A stretch of 64,000 nt of DNA, from assembly GCF_900110605.1 (NCBI RefSeq), contig NZ_FOFI01000003.1:434001-498000 (forward strand). Direction: 5' to 3'. Below, piece by piece: positions 1 to 10,298 of the stretch. Position 1 is the stretch's first letter. The number at the start of each line of letters is the position of its first letter. The DNA comes from Epilithonimonas lactis (lineage in GTDB: Bacteria; Bacteroidota; Bacteroidia; Flavobacteriales; Weeksellaceae). Below the pieces are notes generated by a model that saw only the letters and a program-made list of their open reading frames with translations, had not been told where the DNA came from and did not search any database. Made by a program: the position numbers and the translations under genes.

Positions 1-115
1 GATAAACTAAAAAAATACAGCGTTTGTGAATTTTGTAGTTTTTAAAACAAATTAAACAAGCTCTTAATCTTGATAAAATTTTGATTTAAAATTATCAACT
101 TGAGGTTTTCATTAA

Positions 116-2143
<2,028 letters not shown>

Positions 2144-2145
2144 AG

Positions 2146-2187
2146 TTTGATTTGGAGAGTTGATGGGTTTTAGAGTTTGAGGGTTGA
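2146..2187 (+). repeat. Word-like GT/purine-rich intergenic repeat
   Basis: The bases after the ligA stop contain repeated words such as GAGTTTGA, GGAGAGTTG and GAGTTTGAGGG. The same vocabulary recurs at 5416-5463 and, on the other strand, at 62956-63003 and inside 63060-63083. It is non-coding, and no function is evident. Confidence 0.4.
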
Positions 2188-2238
2188 AAGAGATTGATTT
2201 AACCTGAAATTTTGCTTAGACCGAGGAAGATTTTAATA

Positions 2239-2604
2239 ATGAACACATTTAAATTGATGAATTTATATTATTGGCTTACGACGGCACTGGTGAGCGGATT
2301 TTTGCTGCTCAGTTCAGGAACCTACTTTTTTCACAAAACCACGATTGATGGTGTGAAAGCCTTGGGTTTTCCACAGTTTTTCATTGTTCAGCTTGCAGTG
2401 CTGAAGATTTTCGCAGCCATCATTTTACTAATTCCAAACATTCCGATGGCGCTGAAAGAATGGGCGTATTGTGGGACAATGCTCTTTTTTTTGACGGCTT
2501 TGGTCGCTCATATTTCGCACAAAGATTCGGTGGGAATTTCCGTGATGCTCGTGATTTTGATGGGAATCCTGTCTGTTTCGTATGTGTTGCTGAAAAAAAT
2601 GTGA
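2239..2604 (+). CDS. DoxX-like four-helix membrane protein
   Basis: A 121-residue protein with four predicted membrane helices (about residues 9-30, 45-66, 72-92 and 98-118) of the DoxX-like type. Members of this loose superfamily are small inner-membrane proteins, mostly of unknown function, some linked to redox or sulfur metabolism. The ATG at 2239 (MNTFKLMNLYYW) is preferred to an upstream in-frame ATG at 2212, which would add a charged nine-residue extension. The gene stands alone between ligA and a repeat element. The family call rests on helix spacing and general resemblance, so it is moderate. Confidence 0.65.
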   Translation: MNTFKLMNLYYWLTTALVSGFLLLSSGTYFFHKTTIDGVKALGFPQFFIVQLAVLKIFAAIILLIPNIPMALKEWAYCGTMLFFLTALVAHISHKDSVGISVMLVILMGILSVSYVLLKKM

Positions 2605-2643
2605 AAATTTCAATTGAAGACTGACTTTCTTTGACAGACTCAA

Positions 2644-2752
2644 CCCTAGCCCCGATGGGAACGGCATCCTTTTTTGTCTTATGCGAAAATTTGATTTTGA
2701 TGACAAAACTTCTGAGACAAAAAAGATACAGTGGACAGCGGGAAACAGCTCC
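2644..2752 (+). repeat. Structured intergenic repeat element, copy A
   Basis: Conserved left arm (AGCCCCGATGGGAACGG then ATCCTTTTTT) and right arm (AAAAAAGAT, then GGACAGCGGGAAACAGCTCC). The centre forms a hairpin: TTTTTTGTCT at 2670-2679 pairs perfectly with AGACAAAAAA at 2715-2724. Related copies lie at 5503, 39858, 42269, 55682 and 63007. Confidence 0.7.
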
Positions 2753-2804
2753 AAATAAGAAATGTCAAGTTGATAATCGACGTAGTCAAACTGCTCCTAA
2801 AAAC

Positions 2805-2838
2805 AAAACTCTCAGATTAGATGTCCGAGAGTTTTTTT
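2805..2838. terminator. Bidirectional intrinsic terminator
   Basis: AAAACTCTC at 2805-2813 and GAGAGTTTT at 2827-2835 form a stem followed by T-runs on both strands. It sits just past the stop of the minus-strand DUF1349 gene and downstream of the plus-strand DoxX-like gene. Confidence 0.7.
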
Positions 2839-2842
2839 ATTT

Positions 2843-3496
2843 CTAATTCTGATTTTTCTTCAGCCATTCCAAACGACGCTGGTCGGGAAGATGTTTGACC
2901 GAGAAGTTTTCGAAAGTAGCCTTGAAGCCGTTTCCATCCGGACTTGCCGCCATAAATCCGACTTGTACAGGTGTGTTGTCCTGCAGATAGGCGTTTCTCA
3001 TCATCACATAATCTTTGTCGTCGAACGAATAGAAAATCTCGACCGCATCGAGTCTTCGTACTGCTTTTATCCATACAAAAGGTGGTGTTTTTTCTAAAAC
3101 GATAACGCTCCAGTCGCTGGTTTTGTGCGTCACGACGGTGCTGAGATTGAATTTCCCGTCCACGAATTCTACGCCGGCTTTGATGTAATTTTGTTCATCG
3201 ATTCTCAGCATCAGTCCCATTTGGTCGAAGCGGGCTTTGTAATCGCCGGTGATTTTCACTTTGGTTTCGAATTCTCCGCCGTAGGTTGAGTAATAAAATG
3301 GCGCATCATCAACAGTGAAACCGTAGTGTGAAATCCGCCAGTAGTCACTTTGTGGCGTGACGTTCATGAACAGTTTTTTATCTTTGATTTCCCACTGAGA
3401 AGGTTCGTTGAACCAAGTCATTTTTTCAAGAGATTGGGCTTTCAGTCCTGAGAACAAATTCAGAAGTATGATGGAGGAAAGTATTATTTTTTTCAT
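2843..3496 (-). CDS. DUF1349 (concanavalin A-like) exported protein
   Basis: A 217-residue protein with an N-terminal signal peptide (MKKIILSSI through a site near KAQS) and a DUF1349 domain filling the rest. This beta-sandwich family is related to concanavalin A-like lectins and to yeast Ree1. Family-type stretches are MTWFNEPSQW near the start, the FETKVKITGDY strand, and DQMGLMLR. The role is unknown; sugar binding or processing is plausible. The start at 3496 is chosen because the signal peptide begins there; further upstream the frame runs into the preceding gene's 3' end. It lies 16 bases downstream of the acetyltransferase gene on the same strand, so the two probably form an operon. 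Confidence 0.8.
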   Translation of the reverse strand: MKKIILSSIILLNLFSGLKAQSLEKMTWFNEPSQWEIKDKKLFMNVTPQSDYWRISHYGFTVDDAPFYYSTYGGEFETKVKITGDYKARFDQMGLMLRIDEQNYIKAGVEFVDGKFNLSTVVTHKTSDWSVIVLEKTPPFVWIKAVRRLDAVEIFYSFDDKDYVMMRNAYLQDNTPVQVGFMAASPDGNGFKATFENFSVKHLPDQRRLEWLKKNQN

Positions 3497-3512
3497 TTTA
3501 ATCTTGATTGAT

Positions 3513-4073
3513 TTATAGTTCGCGGATGACTTTGCACGGATTTCCGACCGCCAAAACATTGGCAGGAATATCTTTTGTCACCACGCTTCCCGCTCCTATC
3601 ACCGTATTGTCTCCAATCGTTACGCCGGGAAGAATGCTACACCCTGCACCAATCCACACATTATTTCCAACGGTAATTGGGTAGGCGTATTCCAACGCTT
3701 TGTTGCGTTGCTCTACATCGAATGGATGACCAGCTGTGTAGAATCCGCAGTTGGGTGCAATCATCACGTTGTCTCCGAAAGTGACTTTTGCACAATCGAG
3801 AATCACGACGTTGACGTTGGTATAGAAGTTCTCGCCAATCTCTATATTGTAGCCGTAATCGCAGTAGAAAGGTTGCTCGATGTGGAACATTTTCCCGGTT
3901 TTGCCGAAGAGTTTTTTGATTAATGCTTTTCTTTCTTTGAGCTTGGAAGGCTGAAGGTGATTGTACTCAAAACAAAGGTCTTTGGCGATATTTCTTTCTT
4001 TGATGAGATGTTTGTCTGACGCGTCATAGATTTCTCCGCTCAGCATTTTTTCTTTTTCGTTCAGATTATTCAT
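3513..4073 (-). CDS. maa: Maltose O-acetyltransferase-type enzyme
   Basis: A left-handed beta-helix acetyltransferase of the Maa/NodL/LacA group, which acetylates sugars using acetyl-CoA in the cytosol. The 186-residue length is typical. The N-terminal Mac domain (MLSGEIYDASDKHL) precedes hexapeptide repeats. The catalytic histidine is in TAGHPFD near residue 116, and the C-terminus has the family signature WIGAGCSILPGVTIGDNTVIGAGSVV (split across helix turns) ending in GNPCKVIREL. The ATG at 4073 begins the Mac domain. It heads a likely two-gene operon with the DUF1349 gene and has a good promoter upstream at 4097-4127. Confidence 0.92.
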   Translation of the reverse strand: MNNLNEKEKMLSGEIYDASDKHLIKERNIAKDLCFEYNHLQPSKLKERKALIKKLFGKTGKMFHIEQPFYCDYGYNIEIGENFYTNVNVVILDCAKVTFGDNVMIAPNCGFYTAGHPFDVEQRNKALEYAYPITVGNNVWIGAGCSILPGVTIGDNTVIGAGSVVTKDIPANVLAVGNPCKVIREL

Positions 4074-4096
4074 TGTATTTTTACTTTGATAATGGG

Positions 4097-4127
4097 CAAA
4101 TTTATGGTGTTTGGCTGTTTTTATCAA
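4097..4127 (-). promoter_or_regulatory. Bacteroidetes promoter of the maa operon
   Basis: On the minus strand TTG (4125-4127) is followed after exactly 20 bases by TAAATTTG (4097-4104). This matches the TTG-N19-21-TAnnTTTG Bacteroidetes consensus, 23 bases before the maa start codon. Confidence 0.75.
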
Positions 4128-4165
4128 TACTGATTTATAACCAATTTGTTACAACTTGTAATTCA

Positions 4166-4654
4166 ATGAAAAATTACATTCTAATATTTTCAATAATTTT
4201 ATTCAATTCCTGTGAAAAGAAAGTTGCAGATAACTTTCCAATTCTATCTGAATTTAATCAAACAAAAAATCAATATCGTGTTGATTCCACAGCGTTAGAA
4301 AATGTTTCAAGTGAAGGTGGAGAAATAATTTGTTATCAGAATAATTCCGACAAACTTGTTTTTGATTTTTTCATATATGGTGAAACAGGAAAATTAAATT
4401 ACACTTATTTTACAGATAAGACTTTAAAGTATCAGTTTGTTGTTAAAAGAAACTATGAATATGATAGACCGATAATTGAAAAAAACGTGAAAATTGATTC
4501 TACAATTAATTACATAAACTACAAACCAAATAAAATTCTTTACGATGAAAATTCAAACGAAATAAAAGACATCAAAAAACTTAACACTACTCTTTCAGAA
4601 ATAGACTCTTTCTTTAAAAATACATTAAAGAATAATGTAACTATCAATAAATGA
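4166..4654 (+). CDS. Small lipoprotein of unknown function
   Basis: I do not recognise this 162-residue protein. It has a short signal sequence ending in a lipobox (ILFNSC, acylated cysteine at residue 16). The mature part is hydrophilic, Asn/Lys/Tyr-rich and low in GC compared with its neighbours. The start at 4166 is chosen because the signal peptide begins there; an upstream in-frame start overlaps the maa promoter. Its stop overlaps the start of the LuxR-type regulator by four bases (ATGA), so the two are probably cotranslated. Confidence 0.7.
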   Translation: MKNYILIFSIILFNSCEKKVADNFPILSEFNQTKNQYRVDSTALENVSSEGGEIICYQNNSDKLVFDFFIYGETGKLNYTYFTDKTLKYQFVVKRNYEYDRPIIEKNVKIDSTINYINYKPNKILYDENSNEIKDIKKLNTTLSEIDSFFKNTLKNNVTINK

Positions 4655-5412
4655 AAACCATCCAATCCGACCTCAACGAAAAACTCCTCCAACAGGAATT
4701 CTCTTCCTCTTTAGAAAGCGAAAATCTACAGCTCCAAAAGTGTCAGGAAATAGCTCAAAATTTTGTGGAATTAGAAAACGGCATTGCAGTTCTCAGCGAC
4801 CTTCAAAATAATAGAAGTTATGTTTACTCGGGCAAATTAGCGGATGCGTTGGACATTTTTCAGGAAGAAAGTAAGCAGGAAATTGAGAGCATTTGGGAGG
4901 AAGAACTTTTTGCGAAATTAAATGCTGAAGATGTTTTGCAGAAGCATTTGCTGGAACTTCAGTTTTTTCAGTTTATCAAGACCATTCCGTTTGAGGAACA
5001 TAAAGATTATTGTGTGGTCAGCAGATTGAGAATTGCTGACAACCCCAATCAGAAAGCGCTTTTGCACAAAATGTTCTACTTCACCAATCCTGATGATAAA
5101 AATGTGGAACTGGCGCTTTGCCTTTATCATTTTGATTTCCTGAATTCTTCTCTTCATCACGGGATGATTATCAATACCGCGAACAGTTCGGTCATTCAGC
5201 AGACAGAGGCCGGGAATTCTGCGTTTCTATCGGGTCGGGAGAAGGAAATTTTGAAGATGATCCAGGATGGGAAACGAAGTAAGGAGATTGCGGAGTTGCT
5301 TTTCATCAGCATCAATACCGTGAATCGGCATCGGCAGAATATTCTGGAGAAACTGCGTGTTGGAAATATGACAGAGGCTTGTGTGATGGCGGCGAAGTTG
5401 CGGTGGATCTGA
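4651..5412 (+). CDS. LuxR-type transcriptional regulator
   Basis: A 253-residue DNA-binding regulator. The C-terminal 191-250 region is a canonical LuxR/GerE helix-turn-helix (LSGREKEILKMI, then KEIAELLFIS, then TVNRHRQNILEKL). The N-terminal 180 residues have no motif I can name; the order of alternating strands and helices could be a PAS-like sensor, which is inference. There is no phospho-acceptor receiver domain. The start overlaps the preceding lipoprotein stop by four bases, suggesting a functional link between a cell-envelope lipoprotein and this regulator. Confidence 0.85.
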   Translation: MKTIQSDLNEKLLQQEFSSSLESENLQLQKCQEIAQNFVELENGIAVLSDLQNNRSYVYSGKLADALDIFQEESKQEIESIWEEELFAKLNAEDVLQKHLLELQFFQFIKTIPFEEHKDYCVVSRLRIADNPNQKALLHKMFYFTNPDDKNVELALCLYHFDFLNSSLHHGMIINTANSSVIQQTEAGNSAFLSGREKEILKMIQDGKRSKEIAELLFISINTVNRHRQNILEKLRVGNMTEACVMAAKLRWI

Positions 5413-5415
5413 TGA

Positions 5416-5463
5416 GTTGGAGGGTTTGGGTGTTGGAGGGTTTGGGTGTTGGAGGGTTTGAGA
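5416..5463 (+). repeat. Three-unit 16-base tandem repeat with G-quadruplex pattern
   Basis: GTTGGAGGGTTTGGGT at 5416-5431 is repeated exactly at 5432-5447, and a third copy (5448-5463) ends in GAGA. GGG tracts lie at 5422, 5428, 5438, 5444 and 5454, separated by 3 and 7 bases, fitting the G3N1-7 quadruplex pattern. It begins four bases after the LuxR-type gene. Confidence 0.8.
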
Positions 5464-5502
5464 GTTCTTTTTGGTTGTAAAAATTGGTTAAAGGTTGAAA
5501 AT

Positions 5503-5602
5503 CCCTAGCCCTGATGGGAACGGCATCCTTTTTCTTGGTAGCCTTGGACTATGCTCAGGCACCGAGAAAAAGATATAGTGGACAGCAGGTTCCCGGCTCC
5601 TG
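5503..5602 (+). repeat. Structured intergenic repeat element, copy B
   Basis: The same arms as copy A (AGCCCTGATGGGAACGGCATCC; AAAAAGATATAGTGGACAGC; GGCTCC). The centre is different but still forms a long hairpin: CTTTTTCTTGGT at 5528-5539 pairs with ACCGAGAAAAAG at 5561-5572 (one G-U pair), extended by GCCT (5541) with AGGC (5557). Confidence 0.7.
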
Positions 5603-5615
5603 ATGATTTAAATCA

Positions 5616-6017
5616 TTACTTTTCGCTTTCCAGTTCTTTGAGGTCGATGTCTTTGATGTTGGCTTCTATCTTCTCGACTTTCAGGCTTTGGCGCAGGTAG
5701 CCGAAGAGACTCATATACCAATTGGCAACCCAAACCAGTGCAAAAAATGCCAGCAGGTAACCGCGCCAATCGTCGTAAAGCAGCTTGTACTGCGTGATGA
5801 CGAGAAATATGAAACTGATGTAATGGCTGAAACAGTACTCGCAGGTGAAGAGGTAGAAGAATTTTCGCTTCGCCAGAGACTTCGTCGTGCCGCAAACATT
5901 CTGGCAATATTCCCTCGGTTCGCGGAAAATTTCCTCGTGAGTGACCGTCCAGGCGACGCAAGCGACGGGAAGTGCGATGACGAACAGATAGATCAATTGA
6001 GAAGCGAGAGGCAGCAT
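5616..6017 (-). CDS. Uncharacterised membrane protein with CxxC motif
   Basis: A 133-residue protein with three or four likely membrane segments (about residues 4-24, 56-73, 80-98). A TCEYCFSHY motif sits at the mouth of a helix, so a metal site or redox pair is possible. No family is assigned with confidence; the cysteine arrangement loosely recalls small DUF1360-like membrane proteins. The ATG at 6017 is preferred to a TTG at 6074, which lies inside the terminator of the upstream MFS gene. A competing frame over 5608-5961 is rejected because it is Arg/His-rich and non-hydrophobic. Confidence 0.65.
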   Translation of the reverse strand: MLPLASQLIYLFVIALPVACVAWTVTHEEIFREPREYCQNVCGTTKSLAKRKFFYLFTCEYCFSHYISFIFLVITQYKLLYDDWRGYLLAFFALVWVANWYMSLFGYLRQSLKVEKIEANIKDIDLKELESEK

Positions 6018-6069
6018 AAGATTTGGTTTTGAGGTGATTGTGCGATAAGCGATCAGCAGAAAAATCAGT

Positions 6070-6108
6070 GCCAAAAAAAACTCAGAACCATTTCTGATCC
6101 TGAGTTTT
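6070..6108 (-). terminator. Terminator of the MFS efflux operon
   Basis: On the minus strand AAACTCAG pairs with CTGAGTTT around a loop, followed by TTTTTTTT. It lies 28 bases past the MFS gene stop and before the CxxC membrane protein gene. Confidence 0.75.
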
Positions 6109-6135
6109 TACACAAATAACTAAAAAAAATAAATA

Positions 6136-7716
6136 TTAATGCGCTGAGCTAAGGTCGATCTTCTCGCCCTTGCCTTTGCGTTCTCTTACGAATAATACGA
6201 ACGGGATACAGATGAGGAACATCAATCCTAAATAAAGGAAAACGTCCATATAAGACAGTACTGTAGCCTGTTTCGTAACGCCATAATCGAGAATCTGATA
6301 GGCCGACTGAAGCGCTTTGTCCGGCGCCATTCCTTTTGCGATGAAACTTGCCTTGAGTCCGGCAACTCTCTGTTGAACATCCAGATCGTTGACATCTAAA
6401 TGGGCGACAAGCGTGCTTCTGTACAATTCACTTTTGTTGGCGATGAAAGTCGTGATCGCTGCAATCCCGAATGAACCACCGAGCTGACGCATCATCCCTG
6501 TAAATGCTGCACCTTGACCGATCTCGGGACCTTTCAAAGTACTTAATGATAATGAGGTGATTGGAATGAATAACAGTCCCAATCCCATTCCACGGACAAT
6601 CAACATCCAGAAGAAGGCGTCTTTGCCTGTGTCTGGTGTGATGATCTTATATCCCCAGAAACTGTAGACGAAGAATATCAATAATCCTAAGGCTACCAAG
6701 ATCTGCTGTTTGACACCTCTTGTCAATAATTGTCCAATGATCGGCATCATAAAGGCGGTCGTCAACGCTGCAGGAATCATCAAAGCTCCGGATTGCAAGG
6801 CTGTCCAGCCGAGAATACTTTGCGTATAAAGTGGCACAATGAACGTGGAACCATACAAACCAAATCCTAAAACGAAGGACATAATGGTTCCGATCCTCAG
6901 GTTTCCGTTCTTCAAAACTCTAAGTTCTACGATCGGATATTTGAAGGTGAGTTCGCGCCAAATGAATAGGATGAATCCTACAACTGCTGTGATGGTTAAG
7001 AAAACGATGGCTTTACTCTCGAACCAATCGTCCTCGTGGCCTCTTTCCAAAATATACTGCAATGAACCTACGAAGGCTGCCAACAATCCAATTCCTGCCC
7101 AATCGACATCGGAAATCGAACGTTTCTCGGAGTATCTCGGACTTTTTACAAACTGTATCGTCAATAATGTGGCGATGATCCCCAAAGGAATATTAATGTA
7201 AAAAATATAAGGCCAGCTGTAATTATCAACAATGTAACCTCCCAAAGGCGGACCTAAAGTTGGCCCGATGATAACACCCAGACCATAGATCGCCTGCGCC
7301 ATACTTCTCTTCTCTACCGGATAGGACTCTGTAATGATCGTCTGCGAAGTCACCAAAAGTGCTCCACCTCCAATTCCCTGCATCAATCGGAAAAATACCA
7401 ATTCCCAAATGTTGGTGGCATTACCACAGAGAAAAGAAAAAATCGTGAATATAATGATGGACGCCGCAAAATAATTTCGTCTTCCGAACTGCTGAGACAA
7501 CCAGCTTGTCATTGGAACGATGATCACGTTACCAATGGCATAAGCGGTGATGACCCAGCCCACTTCGGAGAGTGTGGCGCCAAGATTACCTTTCATTTCA
7601 TTAAGGGCCACATTCACGATCGTGGAATCCACGATCTCCAGAAGGGCGCACATAATGGCGGTGATGGTAATAATGGTTCTGCGGAATCCATATTCTACTA
7701 ATGAATCGTCTTGCAT
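6136..7716 (-). CDS. DHA2-family MFS drug transporter (EmrB/QacA type)
   Basis: A 526-residue inner-membrane proton-driven multidrug exporter. Fourteen hydrophobic segments fit the DHA2 subfamily. Motif D1-like LLEIVDSTIVNVAL lies in TM1, motif A-like SWLSQQFGRRNYF in the TM2-3 loop, and the antiporter motif C region GLGVIIGPTLGPPLGGYI in TM5. It is the last gene of a minus-strand operon TetR-TolC-HlyD-MFS, which would form a complete tripartite pump through both membranes. The 79-base gap to the adaptor gene contains a GGAAGA-rich word repeat. Specificity cannot be told from sequence. Confidence 0.93.
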   Translation of the reverse strand: MQDDSLVEYGFRRTIITITAIMCALLEIVDSTIVNVALNEMKGNLGATLSEVGWVITAYAIGNVIIVPMTSWLSQQFGRRNYFAASIIIFTIFSFLCGNATNIWELVFFRLMQGIGGGALLVTSQTIITESYPVEKRSMAQAIYGLGVIIGPTLGPPLGGYIVDNYSWPYIFYINIPLGIIATLLTIQFVKSPRYSEKRSISDVDWAGIGLLAAFVGSLQYILERGHEDDWFESKAIVFLTITAVVGFILFIWRELTFKYPIVELRVLKNGNLRIGTIMSFVLGFGLYGSTFIVPLYTQSILGWTALQSGALMIPAALTTAFMMPIIGQLLTRGVKQQILVALGLLIFFVYSFWGYKIITPDTGKDAFFWMLIVRGMGLGLLFIPITSLSLSTLKGPEIGQGAAFTGMMRQLGGSFGIAAITTFIANKSELYRSTLVAHLDVNDLDVQQRVAGLKASFIAKGMAPDKALQSAYQILDYGVTKQATVLSYMDVFLYLGLMFLICIPFVLFVRERKGKGEKIDLSSAH

Positions 7717-7723
7717 AATTTCT

Positions 7724-7760
7724 GAGTTGGAAGACAGAGGCTGGAAGATGGAAGTTTAAA
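7724..7760 (+). repeat. GGAAGA-type word repeat
   Basis: Between the MFS and adaptor genes the plus strand reads TTGGAAGACAGAGGCTGGAA, continuing with GATGGAAG. Similar wording recurs at 52538-52570, 54628-54664 and 62876-62905. It is non-coding. Confidence 0.35.
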
Positions 7761-7795
7761 ACTTCGTGTTTCCCTTTTCCGGCTTCCTTATTTTA

Positions 7796-8911
7796 TTATT
7801 TTAATGAAACCGTTGTTTGAACATTCATTCCAACGCGTAGTTTCTTCATAATATCTTCATTAAGATTATCAAACGTGATCTTCACCGGAAGTCTCTGAAC
7901 TACTTTTACGAAGTTTCCACTGGCGTTGTCCGGCGGAAGCAATGCGAATGCAGAACCTGTTGCCGGAGAGAAAGAGCTGATCGTTCCCTGGAATTTCTGA
8001 TCAGGATAAGCATCGATCTCGATCTCTACTTTTTGTCCTTCCAACATTTTTTCAACCTGTGTTTCTTTGAAGTTGGCAACCACCCATTTCTGATTGCTCA
8101 ATACCACACTGAACAATTGAGATCCAGCCTGGATAAACTGTCCTGCCTGAACTGGAATTTTAGAAACATAACCACTTTCTTTCGCCGTGATCACTGTGTA
8201 GGAAAGGTTCAATTTAGCCGTTTCCACTTCCACTTGTCTTTGTTTCAAAGTAGAATTGGCGATGCCGATATTCTGATAAGTTGCATTGGACTGAGAAGTC
8301 ACCACGCCAGTCTGAACATTGGCCTGATTCTTTTGATCTACCAAAACCTGAAGTTGTTTCTGAGCGGTTTGATAAGCTGCAGAAGCTTGCTCGTATTGTT
8401 GTTGCGTGATCGTGTGGTCTTTTACCAATTCAGAATATCTTTTCATATCCTGCTCTGTTCTCCAAACATTAACCTTTGCAGCTTCGATCTGTGCATTGGC
8501 TGTTTGAACGGCTGCTCTGGAATTATTGATGCCTGAAGCTGCTGCCTCTGAACCTGCGTGCGCGGAAGCGACATTACTTTGAGCCGTTCCCAAAGCTGCT
8601 TCTGCCTGAGAAACCGCCATTGTCTGATCTCTGTTATCCAGGATGATCAATGTATCTCCTTTTTTCACGAATTGATTGTCTTTCACTTTAACCTCAGAGA
8701 TGTAACCTGAGATCTTGGAGATCACTGGACTTACGTCTGCTGCGATTTGTGCATCATCGGTCTCTTCGTGAGCCTGTCCGTACTGGTATTGTCTGAAACC
8801 GAAGAAAGCCGCTGCCAAAACTGCAACTGTAAGAACGATGTAGAAAACCGGACTTTTTTTCTTTTTCACAGGAACTTCGCCCTTCTCGAATTTTATATTG
8901 TCTTGTGCCAT
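7796..8911 (-). CDS. HlyD/EmrA-family membrane fusion protein
   Basis: The periplasmic adaptor of the efflux pump, 371 residues. A cytoplasmic start with a Lys-rich patch (KKKKSP) precedes one membrane helix at about 20-38. Then come a lipoyl half-motif (ISEVKVKDNQFVKKGDTLIILD), a long alanine/glutamine-rich coiled-coil hairpin at about 85-215, the second lipoyl half (SGYVSKIPVQAGQFIQAGSQLF), and the beta-barrel domain. It lies between tolC and the MFS gene and would bridge them. Confidence 0.93.
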   Translation of the reverse strand: MAQDNIKFEKGEVPVKKKKSPVFYIVLTVAVLAAAFFGFRQYQYGQAHEETDDAQIAADVSPVISKISGYISEVKVKDNQFVKKGDTLIILDNRDQTMAVSQAEAALGTAQSNVASAHAGSEAAASGINNSRAAVQTANAQIEAAKVNVWRTEQDMKRYSELVKDHTITQQQYEQASAAYQTAQKQLQVLVDQKNQANVQTGVVTSQSNATYQNIGIANSTLKQRQVEVETAKLNLSYTVITAKESGYVSKIPVQAGQFIQAGSQLFSVVLSNQKWVVANFKETQVEKMLEGQKVEIEIDAYPDQKFQGTISSFSPATGSAFALLPPDNASGNFVKVVQRLPVKITFDNLNEDIMKKLRVGMNVQTTVSLK

Positions 8912-8962
8912 TATTTTTTTTATTTAAAGTTTTTTATGTTCTAAGTTTAGAGTTCTTTTTTA

Positions 8963-10273
8963 TCAATTATTATTAATTGTTCCTGTAGTTTGTAATAATT
9001 TTTTGTGAGCCAATGCTGCATCTGCTTTTGAAGTGACAACGTTGACATTCGCTGTAATTTTTGCTGTGTCAGCATCCAAAAGGTTGGTGATGGTTTCCAA
9101 TCCTGCATTGTACTTGTTAAGTGTAATTCTGTAATTTTCCTCTGCCTGCTCCAACGCTCTTTGATAGACATCAATCTTCTTGTGGGCATAAAGATCGTTT
9201 TGATAATCACGTCGCACTTCCAAAGTCACGTTGTCATTAAGCAAATCATTGTTCGCTGCCAATTCCTGTTCTCTAGCTTTCGACTGGATGTAACTGGAAT
9301 TCTTTTTCCAAATGTTGGAAAGATTGTATTGCAAACCAACGCCAACATTTACAGCATTGTAAATCGTTAAAAGTTTCGGAACATCCGCGGCTACATAACC
9401 ACCTGTGAAAGCAATCGAAGGAAGATTTTCCGCTTTTGCAGATTTGCTTCCAAGCGCTGCTGCTTTTCTTTGATAGTCCAAAGCTTTGAGGTCATTTCTG
9501 TTTTCTCTGGCCAAGTTCAAGTAATAATCATCCGGTTTTGTAAGGTCATCTTCTCCGATGTAATTGGAATCCACCTCGATCTCTGTGTTGTCAGGAAGTC
9601 CTAATAGTAGATCCATATTGATGTTGGCGATACTGTAATTGTTCTCAGCTTCCATCAATTGTAATTCGATGTTAGAAGTTTGAAGTTGTGCTTTCAAACG
9701 GTCATTTCTTGCGATCACACCATTGTTTTCCAACTTGATGAAGGATTGATCTCTCTTTTGAGATGAGGTCAAATTTTCCTTCAGAAGTTTTACCACTTCG
9801 TTCGCTTTGAACAAATTGTTGTAGGCTTGAGAAATGTTGTAGGCAATGGCATTCTTATCGTTTTCAGCATTCAGTTTTGAAGCTTCAACCAGATATTCTG
9901 CAGATTTGATCCCGTATTTGATCCTTCCACCAGAATAGATTGGCACTGAGACATTAGCAGAACCGTAAAGCACGTTGCTCACTTTTGGTCCGCCGCCGGC
10001 CATTCCCTGGATCTTCAGGTCCACGTGTGGTTCTAGTGGTAAATACAAATAACTGCCAGAAACCGTCAGTTCCGGTAGTTGTTTGTTCTTCGCTGCCAAA
10101 AGGTTGGCTGTAGATTCTTCGATCTGAGCGCGGTCTATTTTTAGATTTTTGCTGTTCTCGATCCCTAATTTAACCGCTTCTTCCAGACTAATGGTTCGTT
10201 TTTCCTGAGCAGAAAAGAAACCGAAAGTTCCGACAAGAATAATTGCTGTTAAAAATTGATTCATTGTTTGCAT
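8963..10273 (-). CDS. TolC-family outer membrane efflux protein
   Basis: The outer-membrane channel of the tripartite pump, 436 residues. A signal peptide ends near FFSAQ, followed by ISLEEAVKLGIENSKNL, the typical first OEP repeat. A second repeat begins around the LARENRNDLKALDYQRKAA stretch. Long alpha-helical coiled coils and short beta strands fit TolC. ATGs at 10273 and 10264 are both possible starts (MQTMNQFL). It is 25 bases downstream of the TetR gene and 51 bases upstream of the adaptor gene. Confidence 0.93.
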   Translation of the reverse strand: MQTMNQFLTAIILVGTFGFFSAQEKRTISLEEAVKLGIENSKNLKIDRAQIEESTANLLAAKNKQLPELTVSGSYLYLPLEPHVDLKIQGMAGGGPKVSNVLYGSANVSVPIYSGGRIKYGIKSAEYLVEASKLNAENDKNAIAYNISQAYNNLFKANEVVKLLKENLTSSQKRDQSFIKLENNGVIARNDRLKAQLQTSNIELQLMEAENNYSIANINMDLLLGLPDNTEIEVDSNYIGEDDLTKPDDYYLNLARENRNDLKALDYQRKAAALGSKSAKAENLPSIAFTGGYVAADVPKLLTIYNAVNVGVGLQYNLSNIWKKNSSYIQSKAREQELAANNDLLNDNVTLEVRRDYQNDLYAHKKIDVYQRALEQAEENYRITLNKYNAGLETITNLLDADTAKITANVNVVTSKADAALAHKKLLQTTGTINNN

Positions 10274-10298
10274 TATTGTTGATATAATTGAGTGTAGT

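Noticed and set aside
5416-5463. CRISPR array
   Set aside because: The three 16-base units are directly adjacent without spacers, and there are no cas genes.
5608-5961. Alternative minus-strand frame over the CxxC membrane protein gene
   Set aside because: It is Arg/His-rich and lacks hydrophobic helices, while the other frame reads as a membrane protein.
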